A stretch of 64,000 nucleotides of DNA from Fervidobacterium thailandense (GCF_001719065.1 NZ_LWAF01000005.1:83948-147947); one strand, 5' to 3'. Shown: positions 1 through 10,539, counted from the stretch's first letter. The notes: generated by a model from the letters alone, not told the origin. Numbers and translations are program-made.

Positions 1-2
1 AC

Positions 3-389
3 GCCCAAGGTGTTGTGAACGGAGAGTTCTGGGTTGTCCACGGCTATCCGGAAAATGTGTTCCAACTTATCCCAGAGGAAGAGATTGAAAACTTCGAGTT
101 TGTAATTCCAAAGGAAGGAAGCACTCTTTGGATAGATAGCATGGTAATCCTCAAGGATGCGAAGAACAAGGAACTTGCCTATAAATTCATCGACTTCATC
201 TTACGACCGGAGATAGCGGCCGAAATTGCCGATTTCTTGTACATGCCATCGCCAAACAAAGAGGCTGGGAAGTACAGAAAGATCAAGCCACTGTACGAGA
301 TCTCTGATTTGGAGAACTGCGAGATCATCGATTACTTGGGAGATAAGATCGACCTGTACAACAAGGCATGGGAGGAAATAATAAAATAA
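3..389 (+). CDS. PotD-like ABC transporter substrate-binding protein, C-terminal part
   Basis: The frame is already open at the left edge, so only about the last 128 residues are present; signal peptide and any permease genes lie outside the window. The visible part has the end of a polyamine-type (PotD-like) solute-binding protein: a VIPKEGSTLWIDS stretch, which in this family contributes to the ligand cleft, then the helical segment NKELAYKFIDFILRPE and a short tail. Such proteins work outside the cytoplasmic membrane and hand a ligand to an ABC permease. The family is well supported; a polyamine ligand is inference. A hairpin terminator starts about 30 bases after the stop, so this is the last gene of its operon. 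Confidence 0.85.
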   Translation, partial: AQGVVNGEFWVVHGYPENVFQLIPEEEIENFEFVIPKEGSTLWIDSMVILKDAKNKELAYKFIDFILRPEIAAEIADFLYMPSPNKEAGKYRKIKPLYEISDLENCEIIDYLGDKIDLYNKAWEEIIK

Positions 390-420
390 CACGATAGCAC
401 GAACGATACAAAGCGAAATT

Positions 421-451
421 GAAGACAGGGTGTATGCCCTGTCTTCGTTTT
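421..451 (+). terminator. Intrinsic terminator after the binding-protein gene
   Basis: A perfect 10-bp stem (GAAGACAGGG at 421-430 with CCCTGTCTTC at 437-446), a 6-base loop and a T-rich tail close the operon entering from the left. Confidence 0.85.
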
Positions 452-462
452 GTGAGTTAGTG

Positions 463-471
463 TGGTATAAT
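463..471 (+). promoter_or_regulatory. Extended -10 promoter for the phosphofructokinase gene
   Basis: A consensus TATAAT at 466-471 is preceded by TGG, giving an extended -10, and lies about 40 bases before the phosphofructokinase start. No good -35 hexamer is visible at normal spacing, so the call rests on the -10 and its position just after a terminator. Confidence 0.55.
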
Positions 472-512
472 TCAAAAAAGGATTATCGTTATTAATAACG
501 GGGGTGAAGACG

Positions 513-1691
513 ATGCGCGCACTTTACGCTCAATCTGGAGGTGTTACCAGTGTCATTAACGCAAGTGCGTATGGTGTTATCGATGAAGCTCGCAAGAACG
601 GTTTGGAGATATGGGTTGGAATAAACGGAGTGACCGGTATACTGAAGGAACGGTTCCTAGATGCCACAGAACTTGACATCGAGTTCTTGAAACACACCCC
701 AGCCGGTGCTTTCGGTTCTTGTCGAAAAAAGATGAAGAACGAGGCTGATATACAGAAACTCTTCGACATATTCCAGAAATACAATATCAGGTACTTCTTC
801 TACAACGGTGGTAACGATTCGATGGATACAGCGTGGAGGGTGCAGGTGGAAGCACAAAAGCGTGGTTACGAGCTTAAAGTTGTCGGTGTTCCCAAGACGA
901 TAGACAATGACTTGCCACACACGGACCACTGTCCAGGTTATGGTAGTGCCGCCAAGTATATCGCCATTGCCATGATGGAGGCGGCACTCGATTTGAGAAG
1001 CATGTGGGTGGATTCCACTCAAGTGTTCGTTATGGAAATTATGGGAAGGCATGCTGGATGGCTTGCCGCAGCTGCGGGATTGGGATGGTTAAACGGTATA
1101 GGTGCGGACATCATTCTTTTACCGGAAAAACCGTTCGATAAAGATGAGTTTATTGCCGCCGTCGACAGAGTCGTCACAAAAAAGGGATACTGTACAATCG
1201 CTGTCGCGGAAGGTTTAAAGTACCCGGACGGATTCTTCGTCTCGGATATGGGATATACCGACAGCTTTGGTAACCGACAGCTCGGTGGTGTGGGATTCAC
1301 AATTGCTGGCATGATCCGCTCGGAACTGGGTTTGAAGATTCACGTAGCTATTCCCGATTATCTGCAGAGAAGTGGTAGACACATCGCAAGTGCGACCGAC
1401 GTCGAAGAAGCGGAAATGTGTGGACGAATGGCTGTCAGATATGCACTGGAGGATAATTACGGTGTAATGGTGACGATGGAGCGTGTTTCGGATTCGCCGT
1501 ACCAGATAAGGTACTCATCCGTACCACTTAACCTTGTAGCGGACCAGACAAAGATGCTACCAAAAGATTACTTTGACGGTTACGAAATCACGGAGAAATT
1601 CATCAGATACGCACTCCCGCTCATTCAGGGCGAACCCTATCCACCTTACAGAAACGGTTTGCCAGACTATAGAATGTTCGACATCGGCTGA
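513..1691 (+). CDS. pfp: Pyrophosphate-type 6-phosphofructokinase
   Basis: The protein (about 392 residues) phosphorylates fructose 6-phosphate in glycolysis. Two positions that separate phosphoryl donors in this family are readable: GGNDS around D102, where ATP enzymes have glycine, and PKTIDND with K128, where ATP enzymes have PGTIDND. Both point to pyrophosphate as donor and so to a reversible enzyme in the cytoplasm. A GTG nine bases upstream is also in frame, but the ribosome site GGGGGTGA at about 500-507 is best spaced for the ATG at 513. The gene has its own promoter and is followed 36 bases later by a GH13 glycosidase, which suggests a shared role in sugar breakdown. Donor preference is inferred from residues. 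Confidence 0.88.
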   Translation: MRALYAQSGGVTSVINASAYGVIDEARKNGLEIWVGINGVTGILKERFLDATELDIEFLKHTPAGAFGSCRKKMKNEADIQKLFDIFQKYNIRYFFYNGGNDSMDTAWRVQVEAQKRGYELKVVGVPKTIDNDLPHTDHCPGYGSAAKYIAIAMMEAALDLRSMWVDSTQVFVMEIMGRHAGWLAAAAGLGWLNGIGADIILLPEKPFDKDEFIAAVDRVVTKKGYCTIAVAEGLKYPDGFFVSDMGYTDSFGNRQLGGVGFTIAGMIRSELGLKIHVAIPDYLQRSGRHIASATDVEEAEMCGRMAVRYALEDNYGVMVTMERVSDSPYQIRYSSVPLNLVADQTKMLPKDYFDGYEITEKFIRYALPLIQGEPYPPYRNGLPDYRMFDIG

Positions 1692-1727
1692 AAACGTAAC
1701 CTTAAATCTTAACTGGGAGGTTTGGAG

Positions 1728-3158
1728 ATGCACCCATCGTATCCAACGCCGACTTGGGTTTACGAATCGGTCATTTATCAAATCTTTCCCGATCGGTTTG
1801 CCATCGGGAAAGGAAAGACTGTACACGACAAGGCTCAACTTTACACCTCACGCGGAGGAAACATCGTTGAGTGGAATGTGTTACCAAAAGCAAAGCCTCA
1901 TGCTGCTCATGTAAACGATTTTTATGGTGGAGATCTCTGGGGGATCGTTGAAAAGATACCTTACCTGCAAGACTTGGGTATCAACGTCGTGTACACCACA
2001 CCGATATTTTTGTCCCCGTCGAATCACAAGTACGACACCGTTGATTACCTCACGGTGGATCCTCAGTTTGGTGGTAACCAGGCTTTTAAACGTTACATTA
2101 GCGACATGAAGAAGAACGGATTTAAGCTCATTCTCGACGGTGTATTCAACCACCTCAGCAAAGATCACCCCTGGTTCAAGAAAGCCCTCAAAGGTGATAA
2201 AAAACACGCTGCCAAATTCACCTTCTACGAAGATGGTTACCGTTCTTGGAACAATTTTTCACACATGCCAGAGTGGAACTGGGAAGAAATAGAGGTTCGC
2301 GAATATTTACTCGGAGTTGTTGAACATTACCTTAGACTGGGAATAGATGGCTGGAGGCTCGATGTCGGTTTTGACCTCGGATACGTTAACAATGCTCTGA
2401 TAGCTTCAAAGGTTAAATCGGTATCTTTGGAGAAGTACGTTGTTACGGAGACATGGAACTTCCCTGCTGGGTGGGAGATTGTCGATGGTATAATGAATTA
2501 CCACTTCAGGGAAACCGTCCTGGGGTACTTAAAAGGTGAACGGATAAACATCGCTCAGGCCTTGCAGAGCGCGTTCGATAGAACTAAGAACATTTACGGC
2601 TGCTGGAACATCCTCGACAGCCACGACACGCCGCGCCTGGCCACCGTTTTACCAGACAAAGAACTGCGTAAGCTTGCCATCGTACTCCAATTCACGTACC
2701 CCGGCGTTCCGATGATTTATTACGGTACGGAAATCGGAATGGAAGGTGGGCCGGATCCGGAAAACCGTGCACCAATGATTTGGGATGAGCAACGTTGGGA
2801 CAACGAACTAAGGGACTTTTACAAAAAGCTTATCTCATTGCGACGAAAAGAAATTGCACTGAAAGTGGGAACTTTTGAAGTTTTAAACGATGAACCACTT
2901 GTGTTTTTCAGAAGGGCACCTCACGTGCTTGATTCGATCGTTGTAGCGGTTAACAAAGGTGAACACACGAAGGTCAGTCTTTCCGTTCCGGACGGAAGGT
3001 TACTTGCGGGAACGCCGTTTGTGGATCTGTTTACCGGAGAGGAATTTTGGATCGTAGGTGGTGTGCTCAGGATTGACATCCCAAAGAAGGGTTTCAGGAT
3101 TCTCAGAGTTACAAACAAGGTCAAGAAGGGCTATGATCAGTACAAGAGAATTTACTAA
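1728..3158 (+). CDS. GH13 alpha-amylase family glycoside hydrolase
   Basis: A 476-residue alpha-amylase-superfamily enzyme with all four conserved regions: DGVFNH at about 137-142, WRLDV with nucleophile D212, the acid/base E241 in VTETW, and LDSHDT with D300. It begins almost directly with the barrel (YQIFPDRF) and has neither a signal peptide nor the N-terminal domain of cyclomaltodextrinases and neopullulanases. It is therefore probably a cytoplasmic enzyme acting on maltodextrins or short alpha-glucans; hydrolase and transferase specificity cannot be told apart from sequence. The ATG at 1728 is preferred over an in-frame TTG at 1722 because GGGAGG ends at 1720, the right spacing only for the ATG. 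It sits 36 bases after the phosphofructokinase, probably co-transcribed. Confidence 0.9.
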   Translation: MHPSYPTPTWVYESVIYQIFPDRFAIGKGKTVHDKAQLYTSRGGNIVEWNVLPKAKPHAAHVNDFYGGDLWGIVEKIPYLQDLGINVVYTTPIFLSPSNHKYDTVDYLTVDPQFGGNQAFKRYISDMKKNGFKLILDGVFNHLSKDHPWFKKALKGDKKHAAKFTFYEDGYRSWNNFSHMPEWNWEEIEVREYLLGVVEHYLRLGIDGWRLDVGFDLGYVNNALIASKVKSVSLEKYVVTETWNFPAGWEIVDGIMNYHFRETVLGYLKGERINIAQALQSAFDRTKNIYGCWNILDSHDTPRLATVLPDKELRKLAIVLQFTYPGVPMIYYGTEIGMEGGPDPENRAPMIWDEQRWDNELRDFYKKLISLRRKEIALKVGTFEVLNDEPLVFFRRAPHVLDSIVVAVNKGEHTKVSLSVPDGRLLAGTPFVDLFTGEEFWIVGGVLRIDIPKKGFRILRVTNKVKKGYDQYKRIY

Positions 3159-3183
3159 CCTTACTGTAATGTGAGGGAATTGT

Positions 3184-3918
3184 GTGAGACTTAACCGCTC
3201 ATACGAGTACTACGATCGCATTGCGCCAATCTACGATTCGATGTACAAAGACGATTATTGGAAAAGTGCCCACGAGCAGATAAAAAGAACCGTCCTCAAG
3301 TATGTCCCGAGTTTGGACGGGCTAGAGGTTGTAGATATCGGAGCTGGTACGGGAACTTGGGGGCTCTGGTTTGCACAATTGGGAGCGTGCGTGACACTTG
3401 TGGAGCCGGCACGGAACATGCTCGAAATTGCTAAACGTAAATTCGAGAGTAACAACCTTACTCAAAAAGTACGTAGATTCATCTGCAGCAAAATCGAAGA
3501 TCTGGAAAACTATCAACAATACGATATAGCTCTATTACTCGGAGATGTTCTTAGCTACGTTGAAGTTCCGGACTTGGTTCTTCGGAAGGTTGCAAAGCTA
3601 CTTAAGAATCGTGGATTTGTATTTGGTACGGTTGATAACTACTTTTCGTATCTGAAAGATGTAATAATTTACGGAACGCTGAATGATTTCAAAAGACTCC
3701 AGGATGTGGGAAGACTTCCTATAGGCTCTGAGTACGGAGTTTTTGAAGCCAAGGGTTTTACTGAGGAGGAGCTGAGGGCACTTCTCAAGCTGTCTGGATT
3801 CTACGTTGTTGAAATCACGAGTTTAGCTGTTTTTATGGACACAGAGCTCAATCTAAAGTTTGGAACATACTTTAATCGGGAAGCGGAGCATCTGCTGTAC
3901 GTAGCTGTGAAGAAGTAA
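3184..3918 (+). CDS. SAM-dependent class I methyltransferase
   Basis: A 244-residue Rossmann-fold methyltransferase. The SAM-binding motif I reads VVDIGAGTGTWGLWFA near residues 48-63, followed by an acidic strand end VTLVEPA (motif II) and a LLGDVLSYVE motif. The N-terminal YEYYDRIAPIYDSMY resembles small-molecule methyltransferases of the ubiquinone/menaquinone or glycine type, but the substrate cannot be deduced. The start is a GTG at 3184 behind GAGGGA. It lies 25 bases after the glycosidase in the same direction and may share its transcript. The SRP RNA gene is convergent just downstream, so the 3' ends meet at about 3920-3930. Confidence 0.85.
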   Translation: MRLNRSYEYYDRIAPIYDSMYKDDYWKSAHEQIKRTVLKYVPSLDGLEVVDIGAGTGTWGLWFAQLGACVTLVEPARNMLEIAKRKFESNNLTQKVRRFICSKIEDLENYQQYDIALLLGDVLSYVEVPDLVLRKVAKLLKNRGFVFGTVDNYFSYLKDVIIYGTLNDFKRLQDVGRLPIGSEYGVFEAKGFTEEELRALLKLSGFYVVEITSLAVFMDTELNLKFGTYFNREAEHLLYVAVKK

Positions 3919-3930
3919 TCGAATAAAAAA

Positions 3931-4206
3931 ATGGTGCCGTACACCCCGCTTCGACTCACCCAGACCCGGTCGCACGTACCCACCATGGCTCCGACCGGGC
4001 GCTCCCACGGCACACACTTGCCTGCTTAGGGCTGCTTCCTTCCGGACCTGACCCGGTTCACAGGTAGTTGTTGCGTGGGACCCGATCTTCAACGCCACTG
4101 GGTACGCCGATACCGAACCCAGGTGGCCTCAGTCGGGGAATTCAGCCCCGCTAAGGTGGGTTTCGGGTACAGGGGACCACCAACCCCCCGCTTAGTACGG
4201 CACCAT
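3931..4206 (-). ncRNA. ffs: Signal recognition particle RNA, large type with Alu-like half
   Basis: Read on the minus strand, the segment opposite 4030-4066 carries the universal SRP RNA helix-8 loop (GTCAGGTCCGGAAGGAAGCA), the Ffh-binding site. The ends ATGGTGCCGTAC (3931-3942) and GTACGGCACCAT (4195-4206) pair perfectly as a 12-bp closing helix, and a run of T follows the 3' end. At about 276 nucleotides this is much longer than the 4.5S RNA of E. coli and matches the large bacterial form with a 5'/3' Alu-like domain known in Bacillus and Thermotoga. With Ffh it targets nascent membrane proteins to the membrane. Confidence 0.95.
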
Positions 4207-4211
4207 GGATT

Positions 4212-4239
4212 ATTCTACCACCAATTTCTGAATTTTCAA
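4212..4239 (-). promoter_or_regulatory. Promoter of the SRP RNA gene
   Basis: On the minus strand TTGAAA (4234-4239) and TAGAAT (4212-4217) are separated by 16 bases, placing the start of transcription near 4206, exactly at the end of the closing helix of the SRP RNA. Confidence 0.8.
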
Positions 4240-4252
4240 CGTTTGAGTTTTG

Positions 4253-4261
4253 TGGTATAAT
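4253..4261 (+). promoter_or_regulatory. Extended -10 promoter for the cyclodeaminase-tgt operon
   Basis: TGGTATAAT at 4253-4261 gives a consensus extended -10, divergent from the SRP RNA promoter 14 bases away, and about 60 bases before the next start codon. No convincing -35 is seen. Confidence 0.55.
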
Positions 4262-4322
4262 TTGGGTGTTCGAAACACTCTCTGCAAAAGATTTGCAATA
4301 CAAGCAAAAGGGGGTAAGCATT

Positions 4323-4949
4323 ATGGATATCAGAAAGATGACTGTGGAGGAATTTTGCAATAGGGTAAAAGAAAAGACTCCTGTGCCCGGTGGAGGTGCG
4401 GTTGGCGCTGTTGTTGCGAGTTTGGGAGCCGCATTGAACTCCATGGTTGCAAATCTCACACTTGGGAAAAAGAAGTACGAAGAATACGAAGGATTGATGC
4501 AGGAAGTAATTGAGAACATGGAACTTATGCTCGAAAGATGTTTAAAGCTCGCTTCGGCCGATGTTGACGCCTTCAACGCCGTAATGGAGGCTTACAAACT
4601 TCCCAAAGAGGATCCGACGCGTGAAGAAAAACTGCAGAATGCGTTGAAAAAAGCTATCGAAGTACCTTTCGAGCTCGTTGAATGTGCCAGGGACATTCTT
4701 AAGTACAGTGAGATTGTGGCAAAATGGGGTAACAAGAACGCGATTTCCGATGCTTTCAGTGCAGCGGAACTTGCACGAGCTGCATGCAAAATCGGAGAGT
4801 ACAATGTCATGATTAACCTTAAGTCACTAACTGATGAGGAGTACTCAAAGAGGATCCTCGACGAGTTGTACGAAGTCATAGGGGAAGCGAAAGTTTACTA
4901 CGAGAGGATACAGGAGATGGTAAAGGAAAATGGGTTCACTAAGATTTGA
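4323..4949 (+). CDS. Formiminotetrahydrofolate cyclodeaminase / methenyl-THF cyclohydrolase family (FchA-like)
   Basis: A 208-residue, mostly helical protein that matches the cyclodeaminase domain family over its whole length. The glycine-rich motif [20 protein letters not shown] at about residues 20-40 is the folate-binding signature, and [18 protein letters not shown] is a further conserved stretch. Members interconvert 5,10-methenyl- and 10-formyl-tetrahydrofolate or deaminate the formimino form. It stands alone here without the formiminotransferase domain found fused in animals, as in Thermotoga and clostridial FchA proteins. The ATG at 4323 follows AAGGGGGTAA; longer in-frame starts upstream lack a site. 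The 3' end overlaps tgt by 20 bases, so the two are translationally linked. The exact reaction is inferred. Confidence 0.85.
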   Translation: MDIRKMTVEEFCNRVKEKTPVPGGGAVGAVVASLGAALNSMVANLTLGKKKYEEYEGLMQEVIENMELMLERCLKLASADVDAFNAVMEAYKLPKEDPTREEKLQNALKKAIEVPFELVECARDILKYSEIVAKWGNKNAISDAFSAAELARAACKIGEYNVMINLKSLTDEEYSKRILDELYEVIGEAKVYYERIQEMVKENGFTKI

Positions 4950-6022
4950 AGTACTCACAACTGATGGGAGCGCTCGTCGTGGAAGGATACACCTACCTCA
5001 CGGGGTCGTCGAGACTCCTACGTTTATGCCCGTTGGAACGAACGCGAACGTTAAGCTTGTGACTCCGGACATCCTGAAGGAGAATAACGTTCAAATAATC
5101 CTATCGAACGCGTTTCACCTTTACTTAAAACCTGGACTCGACGTTATCCGTGAATTTGGCGGTCTTCACAACTTCATGAACTGGGACCGCCCCATTCTTA
5201 CAGACAGTGGTGGGTTCCAGGTATTCAGTCTCAAGAAGGGACAAAAAATTACCGACGACGGTGTTTGGATCGTCTCTCCGATCGATGGTTCAAAGCATTA
5301 CATCACTCCGGAACTTTCCATGGAGATACAGGCCACACTGGGCTCCGATATTGTCATGGCTTTTGACTACTGCGCCGATCCCAAAGATGGTTACGATGAA
5401 GCCAAGAGAGCGGTAAAACTAACGACCAAATGGGCTCGGAGGAGTTTGGAACATTTGAGAAGAATATCTCATCAGGCCATCTTTGGAATCATCCAAGGCG
5501 CGGTGTACGAGGACCTCCGAGAACTCAGTCTTCAAGAGATTACCGAGATGGACTTCGACGGTTTCGCGATAGGTGGTTTGAGTGTTGGAGAGCCACGTGA
5601 GGTTACTGTGAAGATGGTTGAATTCGTTGCCCCGAAGATGCCTGCGGAAAAGCCGAGGTACTTTATGGGAGGAGGGTCTCCCGATCTTCTTGTGGACCTC
5701 GTGGCAAGTGGTGTGGACATGTTCGACAGCGTGTTTCCAACCAGGGTGGCGCGACACGGATTGGCGGTCACTTGGAATGGAAAGTTCAATATCAGGGCAG
5801 CAAGGTACAAGTACGACAAAAGGCCGATTGACGAGCATTGTAACTGTTACACGTGCAGGAACTTCTCGCGTGGTTACATTCGGCACCTCTTCGATCGCGA
5901 AGAGGTTCTTGGACAAATCCTTTTAACTATCCACGATATCCATTTCATGATGGAGTTTGGGCAGAGGATGAGGGAGAGTATCGAAAAAGGTCAATTCCAG
6001 AAGTTCAGGGAGGGGATAAAGG

Positions 6023-6051
<29 letters not shown>
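4930..6051 (+). CDS. tgt: Queuine/preQ1 tRNA-guanine transglycosylase
   Basis: Full-length bacterial Tgt (373 residues). The enzyme swaps guanine 34 of Tyr, His, Asn and Asp tRNAs for preQ1, a step of queuosine synthesis. Visible signatures are [10 protein letters not shown] with the general acid/base aspartate, GGLSVGEP, the nucleophile region [13 protein letters not shown], and the zinc site CNCYTC followed by a histidine in the C-terminal domain. The start overlaps the preceding gene by 20 bases and the stop overlaps the following one by 29 bases, indicating tight translational coupling in one operon. No other queuosine genes are in the window. Confidence 0.97.
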
Positions 6052-7317
<1,266 letters not shown>

Positions 7318-7330
7318 GGAGGAATATCGA

Positions 7331-8005
7331 ATGAAGTACGAGGTTCAGTACAAGGGTAGTTACGCCATCCTACGGATAATGCTTCCACTTGGAGCGGAAG
7401 TCTTGGCCGAACCCGGAGCCATGGTGTACATGAGGGGACCTGTAGAGATACAGACATCTACCGGCGGTATTTGGAAGGCGTTGAAGAGAACATTTCTTGG
7501 CGGTGAATCGTTCTTTATGAACAAGTACCTATCAAAAGGTGATGCTGAAATCGGTGTTGCTCCAGAACTTCCGGGTGATGTCGAGGTGGTTCAGGTCTCC
7601 GGTACGTTGTACGTTCAATCTACCTCTTATCTTGCGAGTGACACCTCACTTGACCTCGACGTTTCGTTCGGTGGATTCAAATCCTTCTTCGCTGGAGAGG
7701 GAATTTTTCTTCTCAAACTCCAGGGATACGGAGACGTTGCCGTTTCATCCTTTGGTGCGATTAAGATGCTCCAGTTGGAGCCAGGAGAAACGATAACCAT
7801 CGACACCGGACACGTGGTTGCATTCGATGGGAGTGTCACGTGGAACGTTAGAACATTTGGTGGATTAAAATCGACGCTCTTTGGTGGAGAAGGTTTGGTT
7901 TGCGAATTTCGCGGCCCTGGACGTGTTTACATCCAGACCAGGAATTATCCCGCGTTTGTTGAGTGGATAAAGTCGCTGATTCCGAGGGACACCGGTAGCC
8001 GCTAA
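7331..8005 (+). CDS. AIM24/TIGR00266 family protein
   Basis: A 224-residue protein made almost wholly of beta strands, matching the AIM24-like family: early LAEPGAMVYM, a repeated glycine-rich pattern GESFFMNKY / GEGIFLLKLQG, and the GGEGLVCEFRGPGRVYIQTR end. Members are widespread in bacteria and archaea and have a trimeric double-stranded beta-helix-like fold, but no biochemical role is established. The ATG at 7331 follows GAGGAATA and is 13 bases after pyrR, so it is in the same operon. There is no signal peptide, so it is probably cytoplasmic or peripherally bound. Confidence 0.8.
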   Translation: MKYEVQYKGSYAILRIMLPLGAEVLAEPGAMVYMRGPVEIQTSTGGIWKALKRTFLGGESFFMNKYLSKGDAEIGVAPELPGDVEVVQVSGTLYVQSTSYLASDTSLDLDVSFGGFKSFFAGEGIFLLKLQGYGDVAVSSFGAIKMLQLEPGETITIDTGHVVAFDGSVTWNVRTFGGLKSTLFGGEGLVCEFRGPGRVYIQTRNYPAFVEWIKSLIPRDTGSR

Positions 8006-8046
8006 TGCGCGTTTGATGAAGAATTATACTCAAGGAGGAAGATAGG

Positions 8047-9369
8047 ATGTCGCTCTTTGGTACCGACGGGATCCGGGGTGTTGTCAACGAGGAATTAACA
8101 CCTGAAATAGCGTTTAAACTCGGTAACGTCGTCGCAAGGTACGTGGACAAGAGGGTGTTTATTGCCAAAGACACGAGGGCGAGTGGTGACATGTTTGAGG
8201 CGGCACTGATAGCGGGGACCACCGCCGCGGGTGCAACCGTTTACAGATGTGGTGTCTTACCAACCCCTGCGTTGGCTATCCTAACGAAGCTTGAGGATGC
8301 CGTTGGTATAATGATCTCAGCTTCCCACAATCCTCCGGAATTCAACGGTTTGAAGGTCATATCCCGGGGTTATAAACTGCCAGACGACGTTGAAGAAATG
8401 CTTGAGAAAAGGATGAAGGAGGATGTATACCACGCACCGTACAATGAAGTCGGTTGCGTGATCGACTACAAATTGGCCTTTGAGGAGTACGTAAACTACG
8501 TGCTCCAGCAGTTCCAGGACTTGGATCTGGCTGGTCTGAAGGTCTTAGTTGATCCTGGAAACGGGGCTGCTTTGGAAACGACTGCTTACGTGCTCACCAA
8601 ACTCGGAGCGAAAGTGGAAGTAATCAACAACACGCCAGATGGGTATAACATCAACGTTAACTGTGGCTCCACTAATCCTGAAGTTGCGATGGCAAAGATG
8701 ACAAGTCATCATCTTGCAATACTCCACGACGGAGATGCCGACAGGTGCATTCTGATCGATGAACATAAGCGAGTTGTTAACGGTGACAGAATTTTGGGTA
8801 TCTGCGGAAAGTTCATGAAAGCTGAGGGACGGTTGAAAAACGACGTGGTGGTTGGGACGGTTCTAACCAATAAGGGGCTTGAAGTGTTTTTGAAGCAAAA
8901 CGGGATCAGACTCGAACGTACGAAGGTCGGTGACCGTTACGTTCTCGAGCGGATGATGCAAATCGGTGGTGTTCTCGGCGGTGAAGGAAGCGGGCACGTG
9001 ATATTCCTGGATCGTTCAACAACGGGTGACGGTCTTATAACGGCCCTCGAGACTGTCCGCGTGATGGTGAAAACTGGTAAGAGCTTGGGAGAGCTCGCGG
9101 ACGAAGTACCCGAGTATCCTCAGATAATGTTGAACGTCCAAACGAGGTACAAACTCCTTGTGGAACATGAGGAAGTTAAGGAACTCGTTGAGAAGTTCAA
9201 AAGAGATGACGTGGACATCGTGGTGAGACCTTCAGGTACCGAACCGCTCATAAGGGTATTTGTTCAGGGACCGGATGAGCAGTACATTTCCACCGTCGCG
9301 TACGAAATAGCTGGTGCAATAGAGAAGCTATCGAAAAGTTACGAGGATAGTTCCAAGAAGGGAGAGTAA
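8047..9369 (+). CDS. glmM: Phosphoglucosamine mutase
   Basis: A 440-residue alpha-D-phosphohexomutase. It converts glucosamine 6-phosphate to glucosamine 1-phosphate on the way to UDP-GlcNAc for peptidoglycan. The N-terminus LFGTDGIRG, the phosphoserine loop ISASHNPPEFNG, the metal loop DGDADRC, the sugar-binding GGEGSGH and the C-terminal phosphate-binding RPSGTEPLIRVF are all present, and the length is normal for GlmM. A strong AAGGAGGAA site precedes the ATG. The next gene starts 4 bases after the stop. Confidence 0.95.
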   Translation: MSLFGTDGIRGVVNEELTPEIAFKLGNVVARYVDKRVFIAKDTRASGDMFEAALIAGTTAAGATVYRCGVLPTPALAILTKLEDAVGIMISASHNPPEFNGLKVISRGYKLPDDVEEMLEKRMKEDVYHAPYNEVGCVIDYKLAFEEYVNYVLQQFQDLDLAGLKVLVDPGNGAALETTAYVLTKLGAKVEVINNTPDGYNINVNCGSTNPEVAMAKMTSHHLAILHDGDADRCILIDEHKRVVNGDRILGICGKFMKAEGRLKNDVVVGTVLTNKGLEVFLKQNGIRLERTKVGDRYVLERMMQIGGVLGGEGSGHVIFLDRSTTGDGLITALETVRVMVKTGKSLGELADEVPEYPQIMLNVQTRYKLLVEHEEVKELVEKFKRDDVDIVVRPSGTEPLIRVFVQGPDEQYISTVAYEIAGAIEKLSKSYEDSSKKGE

Positions 9370-9373
9370 GGAT

Positions 9374-9682
9374 ATGACGAAGGAAGAATTGAAGACGGCT
9401 GTTTGGAACAAACTCAAAGAGGTTATCGACTGGGAGATAGGACTTGACGTTGTCACACTGGGCTTGGTATACGATATTCAAGTGGATGATCAAAACAACG
9501 TCAAGGTTTTGATGACAATGACAACGCCGATGTGCCCGCTGGCCGGGAGTATACTGGCCGATGCGGAGATGAAAATTCGCTCGATAAATGGTGTGGGCAA
9601 CGTTGAAGTGGAACTGACCTTTGATCCACCATGGACTCCGGATAGGATAGACCCCATCATACGCAAGCAGCTCGGAATCTAA
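9374..9682 (+). CDS. MIP18/DUF59 family iron-sulfur assembly protein (SufT-like)
   Basis: A small 102-residue DUF59 protein. The family motif with the conserved cysteine, TMTTPMCPLAG, and the C-terminal WTPDRI are clear. Homologues (SufT, PaaD, MIP18) help mature iron-sulfur proteins, and the cysteine may bind the cluster or metal. It is alone here, without suf genes, and closely linked to glmM (4-base gap, with the ribosome site GGGAGA overlapping the end of glmM). The role in Fe-S maturation is inferred from the family. Confidence 0.85.
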   Translation: MTKEELKTAVWNKLKEVIDWEIGLDVVTLGLVYDIQVDDQNNVKVLMTMTTPMCPLAGSILADAEMKIRSINGVGNVEVELTFDPPWTPDRIDPIIRKQLGI

Positions 9683-9708
9683 TCTTACCGTCCGGGAGCG
9701 GTTCTTTC

Positions 9709-10494
9709 TTGAAACTCTACGATCTCATTTCGCAATACAAAGCATGTGGCCTGAGCGAGCGGGAGATAATCCTGATCGCGAGTCACTTAACTGGGAAGTC
9801 AAAGGAATACTTGATAGCCCATCCGGAAACGGAGTGCCCAGACGAGGTTTTGGGTTTACTCGATTTGAGGCTTGAAGGTTATCCGTTACAGTATATACTC
9901 GGCAGTGTGGAATTCTACGGGAGGACGTTCAAAGTTGAGGAAGGTGTGCTAATCCCCCGTTGGGAAACGGAAGGACTTGTGGAAATTGCGGTAGACATCA
10001 TCAAACGCAAGCAGATTAAGCTTGTGGCGGATATTGGTGTTGGCAGTGGTGTCATCGCCGTAACGCTTGCACTCGAAACTGGTGTCACGGTTTTGGGAAC
10101 GGATGTGGAGAGAAAGCCTCTTGAAGTAACGCTCAAAAACGCCAAGACCTACGGTGTTGAGGATAAGATAGAGTTGCGGCTTGGCAAATTCTTGGAACCT
10201 TTCAAGGAACGGTACGCAGAGATTCAGCTGATCGTCTCAAATCCACCGTACGTAAAGTGCGGAACTCCACTTCAAAAAGAGTTACTCTACGAGCCGGAGT
10301 GTGCACTCTTTGGCGGAGTTGATGGTCTTGATTTTTACCGCGAGTTCTTCCGAAGGTACGACGTGACCGGGAAGATTGTGCTCATGGAAATAGGTGAGGA
10401 CCAAGGTGAGGAACTGAAGAGAATGACCGGTGGCACAGTGTTAAAGGATCTTGCTGGGAAAGACAGGTATCTGCTTGTGGAAAGACTGAGTTAA
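9709..10494 (+). CDS. prmC: Release factor glutamine methyltransferase
   Basis: A 261-residue class I methyltransferase with the N-terminal helical domain of PrmC/HemK, the SAM motif VADIGVGSGVIAVTLA, and the catalytic NPPY motif in LIVSNPPYVKC that binds the glutamine side chain. It methylates the GGQ glutamine of peptide release factors. The start is a TTG at 9709 behind GGGAGCGG; no ATG occurs in the first part. It is a little shorter than the usual 275-290 residues, mostly at the C-terminus. The ribosomal protein L9 gene follows after 45 bases. Confidence 0.92.
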   Translation: MKLYDLISQYKACGLSEREIILIASHLTGKSKEYLIAHPETECPDEVLGLLDLRLEGYPLQYILGSVEFYGRTFKVEEGVLIPRWETEGLVEIAVDIIKRKQIKLVADIGVGSGVIAVTLALETGVTVLGTDVERKPLEVTLKNAKTYGVEDKIELRLGKFLEPFKERYAEIQLIVSNPPYVKCGTPLQKELLYEPECALFGGVDGLDFYREFFRRYDVTGKIVLMEIGEDQGEELKRMTGGTVLKDLAGKDRYLLVERLS

Positions 10495-10539
10495 ATTGGC
10501 GAATCCTGAGAACTGGAAGGAGGAAAAGGAGGAAAGAGG

